Source of the DNA: Bacteroidia bacterium
GTDB lineage: Bacteria > Bacteroidota > Bacteroidia > SpSt-205
Direction: 5' to 3'
Length of the DNA: 45,476 nucleotides
Assembly: GCA_026413325.1 (NCBI GenBank)
Contig: JANZYW010000011.1
Coordinates: forward strand, 1-45,476
In this document: piece by piece, positions 24,953 through 30,679 of the stretch
How positions within the stretch are numbered: position 1 is the stretch's first letter
Layout of the letters: each line of letters opens with the position of its first letter
Program-made: the position numbers and the translations under genes
The notes under the pieces: model-generated
Told to the model about the DNA's origin: nothing
Seen by the model: only the letters and a program-made list of their open reading frames with translations
Database searches by the model: none

Positions 24953-26101
24953 GGTGGGAGTTAGCTGCTGTATAGCCTGTGAGAGGTGCAGGAGGGCATT
25001 ATCTATATCTGTCTCGGTAGTGGGGAGCCCGAGAGAGAATCGGAGAGTGGCCTGAGCTTCTGCTGGTGTGAGACCCATTGCAAGGAGGACATGTGATGGC
25101 TCTGGACGAGCCGAGCTGCAGGCAGCTCCAGTGGCGGCTGCGAGTAGGGGAGCTCGAGCAAGGATGTCTGAGGCTTTCAAGCCGGGAAAAGTCACGCTTA
25201 GGGTATTTGGGAGGCAGGGGGCGTCTTTCGCATTTAGGCGGGCGAGAGGGTATAGCGACTGGATTCCTTCCCAAAGTTTGGTTTTGAGATAGGTCATCTG
25301 AGAGGAGAAGCTGGACAGTTTTTCATAGACTCGATGAAGAGCTGTGGCCATGCCCACGATTAGGGGTACTGGGAGGGTGCCACTCCGCAAGCCTTTTTCG
25401 TGGCCTCCTCCCAGTAAAAGGGGTTTGAGGGAGACTCGGGGTTGTTTTCTTCGCATGTATAGCGCGCCAACTCCTTTTGGACCGTAAAACTTATGGGCGG
25501 AGAGGACGGCGAGGTCGACGGGGAGCTCATCGAGCGAGAAGGAGAGTTTTCCTGCTGCTTGGGTGGTGTCACACAGGAAAAATACGCCTGCCTGGCGGGT
25601 TAAGGCTCCTAACTCTTGGATAGGTTGGGTCACGCCCGTTTCATTGTTAGCGAGCATGATGGCGACGAGGAGAGTGGTAGGACGGAGAGCGGTTCGGAGG
25701 GTATCGGGTTCTATGATACCGGAGGCGGTTACGGGTAAGATTTCTACTATCCATCCCCGTTTGCTTAGGGCTTGAGCTGGGTCTAAGACAGCTTTGTGCT
25801 CAGTGGCGGCGATGAGAAGGTGGTTTTTACCCGTTCCTTCGTAGGCCTGGGTTAGGCCCTGCAGGGCAAGATTTAGGGCTTCTGTGGCTCCACTGGTAAA
25901 GATCCATTCTTGAGGGGAGGTGTGAAAGAGGGAAGCGATTTGAGCTCGAGCCTTTTCTACGGCGTCGAGGGCTTCCTTTCCCCAGAGGTGGGGACTTGCG
26001 GGATTGCCGAAGTGCTTCTGGAAGTAGGGGAGCATTGATTCTAAGGCTTCTGAGAGTAAGGGGGTAGTGGCATTGTAATCCAAGTAGACAGGGGCTATCA
26101 T
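24938..26101 (-). CDS. cysteine desulfurase, IscS/NifS family
   Basis: PLP enzyme that takes sulfur from cysteine for Fe-S clusters and tRNA thiolation. 387 residues. It opens VYLDYNATTPLLSEALESM and has SGATEALNLAL, the cofactor lysine in SAHKFYGPKGVGALY (Lys204), GTLPVPLIVG and the mobile catalytic cysteine loop GAACSSARPEPSHVLLAMG (Cys328). The sequence fits the IscS/NifS class I group; no iscU or regulator is nearby, so I leave the symbol blank. Last gene of the SiaB/SiaC-like operon, 6 nt after the preceding stop. Confidence 0.94.
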   Translation of the reverse strand: MIAPVYLDYNATTPLLSEALESMLPYFQKHFGNPASPHLWGKEALDAVEKARAQIASLFHTSPQEWIFTSGATEALNLALQGLTQAYEGTGKNHLLIAATEHKAVLDPAQALSKRGWIVEILPVTASGIIEPDTLRTALRPTTLLVAIMLANNETGVTQPIQELGALTRQAGVFFLCDTTQAAGKLSFSLDELPVDLAVLSAHKFYGPKGVGALYMRRKQPRVSLKPLLLGGGHEKGLRSGTLPVPLIVGMATALHRVYEKLSSFSSQMTYLKTKLWEGIQSLYPLARLNAKDAPCLPNTLSVTFPGLKASDILARAPLLAAATGAACSSARPEPSHVLLAMGLTPAEAQATLRFSLGLPTTETDIDNALLHLSQAIQQLTPTLKAP

Positions 26102-26107
26102 AGGGGT

Positions 26108-26656
26108 CTACTTCCGCACTGTACGGGCCAGAAGTGACTCGACCAGTTCCTCGAGGGGCTTAAAAGCCACGGCTACGAGTGCTTTGAGTCCAAAAGAAAA
26201 AAAACTGGCCCACTGGGAGGTCGCATCAGAAGCGGTCTGTTCTATGTAGTATTCAATCAGTTCGGTGACCATGAAGATGACGATCGTGCTGATACCTAAT
26301 ACAGTAACAGCTTTTCTTCTGCGCTGACTTGCCTGTAAAGCGTCTAAGGTATCTTGCAGCTCTTTATTTTTCTGTTGAAGTTCAGCGTTGTACCGAGCGA
26401 TCTCTTCGTTTTTCTCGGCCAGTTCCTGGTTGGCGGCTTTGAGCTTTGCTTGGAGTCGGTCTCCCATCCGAGTGACCAGGCGCGCGGTCTTGAGAAGGTC
26501 TTCATAGCGCTGCTGGATCTCCTCCAGGCGGGCCCGCTCCTCGCTTTGTGGCGGAAGGCTTGTTATCCAATTTCTAAGCTTTTCTGCCCCTTCTTCCTCT
26601 CGTTGAAAGCTAACACTGGGTTCACTGATCGTAGTGATATCACGCCGACTCTTCAT
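26108..26656 (-). CDS. coiled-coil membrane protein next to SiaB/SiaC-like genes
   Basis: No family recognised with certainty. The 182-residue protein has a polar N-terminus (1-35), a helical segment (YEDLLKTARLVTRMGDRLQA, about 51-70) running into a clear coiled coil (about 68-112, with repeated N/E/L-rich heptads such as QELAEKNEEIARYNAELQQK), a basic RRRK stop, and one strong membrane segment (about 117-136). A second hydrophobic stretch (about 148-170) follows and the end is basic. The Y-LL---L-R--D--Q--L--N pattern resembles stalks found before GGDEF or phosphatase domains, but no such domain follows. Overlaps the SiaC-like gene by 17 nt. Confidence 0.6.
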   Translation of the reverse strand: MKSRRDITTISEPSVSFQREEEGAEKLRNWITSLPPQSEERARLEEIQQRYEDLLKTARLVTRMGDRLQAKLKAANQELAEKNEEIARYNAELQQKNKELQDTLDALQASQRRRKAVTVLGISTIVIFMVTELIEYYIEQTASDATSQWASFFSFGLKALVAVAFKPLEELVESLLARTVRK

Positions 26657-27056
26657 TTATGGGTACAAGCTCGAAAGGAACTTTGACAGCGGCTTGGTAA
26701 TCCAGACCCGCATCTTCCATTTCTGTATCCTCTTCTAAAAATATCCAGCGGATATGGACAGGCTGTCCTTTTTCATGCAACGATTCGAAATATCGAAAAA
26801 GGTCCAGTAGTACTTTGGCTGTGCTCGTATTGAAATATTCCAGACGAACCTCCAGGATGAAAGGGTCGGGTTGAGGAATATGTCGTTGAGCTAAATTTTC
26901 AAGCCATTGCAAAATGGGACCATAAAACTTTAGAGAATTTTCTGGGTAGGAGTTTCCTCCTATAAAAAACTTTCGATTTCCAGGGTCAAATATGATCTCC
27001 GGTGTGGTGAAGGTTGGCTCTATAACTAATTTTTCGGAAGTAGTCAGGTCACTCAT
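26640..27056 (-). CDS. SiaC-like protein (DUF1987 family)
   Basis: The 138-residue protein matches the SiaC/DUF1987 pattern: TTPEIIFDPGNRKFFIGGNS (18-36), the highly typical NSYPENSLKFYGPILQWLE (35-53) and LEYFNTSTAKVLLDLFRYFE (72-91). In Pseudomonas SiaC is a small protein whose phosphorylation by the SiaB kinase, and dephosphorylation by SiaA, switches binding to the diguanylate cyclase SiaD. The NTST segment (76-79) lies where the family's phosphosite is expected. Here it overlaps the SiaB-like gene by 8 nt and the coiled-coil membrane gene by 17 nt, so all three are co-translated. Its downstream partner is unknown. Confidence 0.82.
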   Translation of the reverse strand: MSDLTTSEKLVIEPTFTTPEIIFDPGNRKFFIGGNSYPENSLKFYGPILQWLENLAQRHIPQPDPFILEVRLEYFNTSTAKVLLDLFRYFESLHEKGQPVHIRWIFLEEDTEMEDAGLDYQAAVKVPFELVPINEESA

Positions 27057-27561
27057 GGCTTTTGAGAAAGAAAATAGCTTTTACCGTGAACCAGCTGTGT
27101 TCTCCCTCTGCAGGGGTAAGCTCGTAATCAAACTTATCTGCCTTGAAAAGGACTTGTAAGAGCCCTAAGTTCGCTCCTCCACTGTCGGAGTAAGACCCAC
27201 TCGTCAGAGTATTATGATGGAGATTCTCCAGTTCTGCTCTACTCATTTGAGTAAGATTTTGGAGATAAGATTGCAAAAATATCTCTTGGCTATAATAGAC
27301 GAGATTCTTTGCGGTTAGTACGATCCCTTCATCTGAGCGACTTAGGCTTAATAGGGGAGGCTGGTTTTCGCTATGTACAGCATAATGGATGATGTTCTGA
27401 GCAAGTTCTATCAGACTTGAGATGATTTTTCTGCGCAAAGGGGTGCGTATTCCTTCTTCTACTAAAAGTTTGTCTAAACTTCGTACTATATGTGGGAGCA
27501 CCTCCATGTCGAGAGGTCCTTCGTGGCGAAACAGTAACCTATGTTCATAGGACACAGCCAT
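27049..27561 (-). CDS. SiaB-like HATPase-fold protein kinase
   Basis: The 170-residue protein shows a compact GHKL-type kinase pattern like SiaB: the N-box helix SSLIELAQNIIHYAV (48-62, Glu52 and Asn55) and a glycine-rich ATP-lid motif SDSGGANLGLLQV (125-137). In Pseudomonas SiaB phosphorylates SiaC. The next gene is SiaC-like and overlaps this stop, which supports a kinase-substrate pair. First gene of a four-gene operon; promoter box 10 nt upstream of the ATG. Confidence 0.78.
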   Translation of the reverse strand: MAVSYEHRLLFRHEGPLDMEVLPHIVRSLDKLLVEEGIRTPLRRKIISSLIELAQNIIHYAVHSENQPPLLSLSRSDEGIVLTAKNLVYYSQEIFLQSYLQNLTQMSRAELENLHHNTLTSGSYSDSGGANLGLLQVLFKADKFDYELTPAEGEHSWFTVKAIFFLKSHE

Positions 27562-27571
27562 GGAATTTTTA

Positions 27572-27579
27572 CAAAGGTA
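27572..27579 (-). promoter_or_regulatory. -7 promoter box of the SiaB/SiaC-like operon
   Basis: Minus strand TACCTTTG with a 10-nt spacer before ATG 27561. Perfect consensus; a short leader of a few bases is expected. Confidence 0.62.
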
Positions 27580-27591
27580 GCGAAAAAGTTT

Positions 27592-29124
27592 TCATGGAGA
27601 GATAGCGAGTCCGTACCCCGCCAGCGCGATTTCTCGCACTGCTCTGAGTTGGAGAGTGGGAAGTTGTAAGATATAAACTTTGCCCGGGGCACCAGGTAGC
27701 CCTCCTACGTAATGATGCGGAGGATCCCCTCCAGCTGTATTTTCATAAGAAACAAATAGCTGATTTTGAAGGGGGTCGACACCGATGCCTCGGGGGAGGT
27801 GTCCCAGGTTGAAAACGTGGGTGAGAACTCGCAAGGTTTGGACGTCAATGAGTGCAATCGCTCCCAGCTTATTCCCTTGCAGAGAGGGTGCAGAAGCTTT
27901 CAGACAGGCTACGTATAAAAGACCTTCATGGTAAGCCATCAGCTTGGGAGCTGCAGCGGTGGGTAGGACGGCTACTAAACTGTCATTTCCTTGAGAAAAC
28001 ACCCGGACTTCATTGGCCACATCACAGCTGACGAAATAGTATCTGCCAGAAGGTTCCGCCAGTATCTGATAAGGTCCCCAGCGGTTGTCTGTCTGTGGCA
28101 AGGCATTCGGGGTGAGGGGGATCTGGGTAAAATCAATGAACCGGCTCCTGTCCGGGGCGATTTCTACTTTTGTAATGTAATTTCCACTATTGGCGGTTAC
28201 ATATGCGTATCGAAAATCAGGCGTGACCCACAATCCATGGGGACGAGCGATGATTTGCCCTGTAGGGTCTCGCAGCTCGTCAATCACCCGCATCTCTTCT
28301 GTGTCGATAAGGGAGAGTTTGACAGGGGCGGTAGTAGTAAAGTGCGTAACTACCGCATATCGTCCATCGCTACTCAGCTCTATATGGGCTGGATCCGGTG
28401 CGATGGATACTCGTCCTACTTTTTCGTAGGTATCGGTGCGATATTTTTCTACAGCAGCTCCGGCTATGAGGGTGACATATAAATACCTTCCATCGGGAGA
28501 GAGCTGGATGTAGTGAGGACTCTCTACCGCTCCTGGATTGATCCCTACTGGGATGTAGTGCATGAGATAATACCTATCCGCATCTAGGACGGCGATGAGA
28601 TCGCTTCCCGCAGCACATATGAAAGATTTCCTTCGGGTAGAGAGGGTCCTATGGGCCCAAGGCATTTCTCCTTTCGCATTGCGAGCTCCTTCCTGGATCC
28701 ACTGCCGCAGGAGGGAGATTTCCTCTGCAGTGAGGAGGTTGCTTCTATCTGGAAGGGGAGGGGGCATGAGGGGCTCCGCACTGGGTCCTAAGGTAGAGTC
28801 CCAGTTCACTTGCCAGAGGAGATGAGACCAATCTGGATTTCCAGGTACGACTGGGGCCACCTCCCCGCTGTAGCCGTAGAAGAGACTATCCCATCGACTC
28901 AGGTTCAATCTGGTAGAGGGAAGAACCCCTCCCGAAGGGTTCGTTCCATGTTCATGCGGGGGAGAAGCAGAAGAAGTGTTTGAGCTGTGGCATCCTGCGC
29001 AGCGTCGAAGGAGTATCTTAGCCACAGGTGCGGGATAGCCGCTGGGATCACTGAGAGAGGGCGGGTCGGCGGGGTCTCGACACCCTATCAAACACAGCCA
29101 TATCCCAATCCATAAGGTACGCAT
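27592..29124 (-). CDS. lipoprotein with cytochrome c motif and YVTN-type beta-propeller
   Basis: The 510-residue protein starts at ATG 29124; a TTG at 29136 overlaps the promoter box and is unlikely. A lipoprotein signal with lipobox LIGC (Cys15) precedes a short domain with one heme-binding motif CAGCH (42-46), LLRRCAGCHSSN being typical of the Planctomycete-type cytochrome c domain. That domain closes with LTAEEISLLRQWIQEGAR at about 140. The rest (about 170-510) forms a seven-bladed propeller with repeats such as SPDGRYLYVTLIAGAAVEKY and SSDGRYAVVTHFTTTAPVKL. Likely faces the periplasm or cell surface. Electron partner and ligand are unknown. Confidence 0.83.
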   Translation of the reverse strand: MRTLWIGIWLCLIGCRDPADPPSLSDPSGYPAPVAKILLRRCAGCHSSNTSSASPPHEHGTNPSGGVLPSTRLNLSRWDSLFYGYSGEVAPVVPGNPDWSHLLWQVNWDSTLGPSAEPLMPPPLPDRSNLLTAEEISLLRQWIQEGARNAKGEMPWAHRTLSTRRKSFICAAGSDLIAVLDADRYYLMHYIPVGINPGAVESPHYIQLSPDGRYLYVTLIAGAAVEKYRTDTYEKVGRVSIAPDPAHIELSSDGRYAVVTHFTTTAPVKLSLIDTEEMRVIDELRDPTGQIIARPHGLWVTPDFRYAYVTANSGNYITKVEIAPDRSRFIDFTQIPLTPNALPQTDNRWGPYQILAEPSGRYYFVSCDVANEVRVFSQGNDSLVAVLPTAAAPKLMAYHEGLLYVACLKASAPSLQGNKLGAIALIDVQTLRVLTHVFNLGHLPRGIGVDPLQNQLFVSYENTAGGDPPHHYVGGLPGAPGKVYILQLPTLQLRAVREIALAGYGLAISP

Positions 29125-29133
29125 TGTATCTAT

Positions 29134-29141
29134 CAAATATA
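29134..29141 (-). promoter_or_regulatory. -7 promoter box of the cytochrome/propeller gene
   Basis: Minus strand TATATTTG, perfect consensus, 9 nt before ATG 29124; it covers the alternative TTG start at 29136 and so rules it out. Confidence 0.65.
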
Positions 29142-29183
29142 GAGATTTTGAACTAAATCCCTCTTCAAAACGTTTCGTCCTTT

Positions 29184-29669
29184 ATGCGTGCATTCTGGAT
29201 ATCTCTACTGGGGATGAGTGCGGCTCAAGTGCAAGTGGGACAGGAAGTTCCTGCTTCCCTCCAAGCAAAAGATGAAAATGAGCAGGTAGTTTCTTTTGGG
29301 AAATTGAGAAGTCAATGGGTGGTGCTTTTTTTCTACCCGCACGATGATACGCCTGGTTGCACTCGGCAGGCAAAGGAATTCTCCCGTCTCCTCCCCGAGT
29401 TTCAGAAACAGGGAGCGGTCGTATTTGGTGTAAGTGCACAGGGAGCTGCCAGTCACAGGGCCTTCAAGAAAAAGCACAATCTTTCTATCCCTCTTCTCGT
29501 GGATGAGGATGGCAGCCTTTCTAATCTCTTCGGTGTCAAGCGTATGATGGGTATGTGTAGCAGGGATGTCATCGTAGTCGATCCCCAAGGGAAAGTGGCC
29601 TTGATTCGACAAGGGGTTTCTCCTGATACCAGTCCTCAGGAGATCTTAAGCTGGCTCCGACAAAAATAA
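29184..29669 (+). CDS. exported peroxiredoxin of the Bcp/PrxQ type
   Basis: Thiol peroxidase, 161 residues. The first 15 residues (MRAFWISLLGMSAAQ) look like a signal peptide, so it probably acts outside the cytoplasm. The peroxidatic site is FFYPHDDTPGCTRQAKEF with Cys59. The usual resolving cysteine five residues later is a lysine (Lys64); the only other cysteine is Cys125 in MMGMCSRDVIVVD. It may therefore work as a 1-Cys enzyme or use Cys125. No perfect -7 box precedes it; the 47-nt gap to the divergent propeller gene must hold its promoter. Confidence 0.9.
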   Translation: MRAFWISLLGMSAAQVQVGQEVPASLQAKDENEQVVSFGKLRSQWVVLFFYPHDDTPGCTRQAKEFSRLLPEFQKQGAVVFGVSAQGAASHRAFKKKHNLSIPLLVDEDGSLSNLFGVKRMMGMCSRDVIVVDPQGKVALIRQGVSPDTSPQEILSWLRQK

Positions 29670-29671
29670 AT

Positions 29672-29697
29672 AGCCCCTTCCCAAAAGGAAAGGGGCT
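29672..29697 (-). terminator. hairpin terminator between convergent genes
   Basis: AGCCCCTT (29672-29679) pairs with AAGGGGCT (29690-29697) around an inner CC/GG pair and an AAAA loop. On the minus strand it is followed by ATTTATTTTTG, a T-rich tract, so it best terminates the collagen-like lipoprotein gene. It lies only 2 nt after the peroxiredoxin stop and may also act on that transcript, although no T-run follows on the plus strand. Confidence 0.7.
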
Positions 29698-29718
29698 CGC
29701 ATATAGGGATAAATGATA

Positions 29719-30348
29719 CTATTGGCCTGTCGTGCGTCCGTAATTTCGAGTAGGAATAAGTTTTACAGCGAAGCTTCCCTCCACTGTGTCGGCATGGGTA
29801 TTCGTACCCACTCCAGGCACGTTATTGTAAGCGGGTCTAATATAAGTGAATTGCCCCGAGATAGAATCACCCGTGATGACGAGATTACTTACAGTCTGGG
29901 TGGTGCCTGAGAAGAAACCGGGAACACTGGGGAGCTGCTGGATAGAATAGGTAGGAACAGGCTGAGAGGAGATATCCGCTGCTGTGCCTCCAAGACTGAG
30001 ATTGGATATGGTGTTATTAGAGGCATCATGACGAAAGGTAAGGCTGAGGGATCCTATACCTAAGCTGTCTTCTCGGGAGAAGGAGAATTCTCGGGTATTG
30101 GCATCGATGCTTCGCCAGATACCTGGTGAGCTCAAGTAGAAAGAATAAGAAAAAGAAAAGTTGAATGAGGCTCCATTGTTGTCTCTCCCTCGAGCGGTCC
30201 CGCGAATGTATCCTTGTCGAGGTCTTACAAGGTCTTCTCCAGCGGGTCCCTGAGGTCCTACGGGCCCTTGAGGCCCCTCTTTGCCTCGGCAGCTCCAGAG
30301 GAGGACTGCCATGAGTGCGATGGCTGTGGGTAAAACGAGGTTACGCAT
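29719..30348 (-). CDS. lipoprotein with short collagen-like repeat
   Basis: The 209-residue protein starts at ATG 30348, fixed by a perfect promoter box 4 nt upstream. The signal ends in lipobox LWSC (Cys20). Directly after it comes a collagen-like Gly-X-Y run, GKEGPQGPVGPQGPAGED (about 22-39). The rest is a Ser/Thr/Asn-rich beta-type domain with phrases such as SFNFSFSYSFYLSSPG, without recognised family. Collagen-like stalks behind lipoprotein signals occur in many Bacteroidota surface proteins. Single-gene unit with its own terminator. Function unknown. Confidence 0.8.
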   Translation of the reverse strand: MRNLVLPTAIALMAVLLWSCRGKEGPQGPVGPQGPAGEDLVRPRQGYIRGTARGRDNNGASFNFSFSYSFYLSSPGIWRSIDANTREFSFSREDSLGIGSLSLTFRHDASNNTISNLSLGGTAADISSQPVPTYSIQQLPSVPGFFSGTTQTVSNLVITGDSISGQFTYIRPAYNNVPGVGTNTHADTVEGSFAVKLIPTRNYGRTTGQ

Positions 30349-30352
30349 AAGC

Positions 30353-30360
30353 CAAAGGTA
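30353..30360 (-). promoter_or_regulatory. -7 promoter box of the collagen-like lipoprotein gene
   Basis: Minus strand TACCTTTG-GCTT-ATG, perfect consensus with the 4-nt spacer. Confidence 0.7.
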
Positions 30361-30679
30361 AAGCAGCTTCTCCAAAGGAGAAAAGGGAGGCCTGCCTTTT
30401 TGCACTTACCCCTTCCTTTTTTACCCCACCTCCTCGATCTGCTTTTAGCTCATAGAATATCTCTTACTAAAAGCTATCATCCTTCGAGGCAGACGCAAAT
30501 AGAGACGAGCCTTCGGGCCTACGGTTTGGTATGCATACTCCGTTCTATCTTTTCTGGACTGGGTGAAAGAATACCGTTCCGCTGCAGTAGGCGAGTTTGT
30601 GCCTAATCTTCTTTTTTATCATCAAAAATCCGATGGGAGGGGCATAGAGAAGGATTATCCCCCCCTTCCCGAAAAAGTC
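30361..30679. other. 319-nt intergenic region with inverted repeats, no gene recognised
   Basis: This is the only long gap without a gene. It contains a near-perfect palindrome AAAAGGGAGG/CCTGCCTTTT (30381-30400, one mismatch), an 8-bp stem GCTTTTAG/CTAAAAGC (30441-30448 with 30467-30474) and a GCC-TTCG-GGC tetraloop hairpin (around 30509-30518). I see no tRNA, tmRNA, SRP RNA or 5S RNA signature and no convincing reading frame. It may hold the alaS terminator region, upstream elements for the lipoprotein gene, or an unidentified small RNA. Confidence 0.4.

Noticed and set aside
30481-30560. Possible tRNA or other known RNA in the 30361-30679 gap
   Set aside because: No acceptor-stem pairing, T-loop GTTCRA or CCA end could be found, and the SRP and tmRNA signatures are absent.
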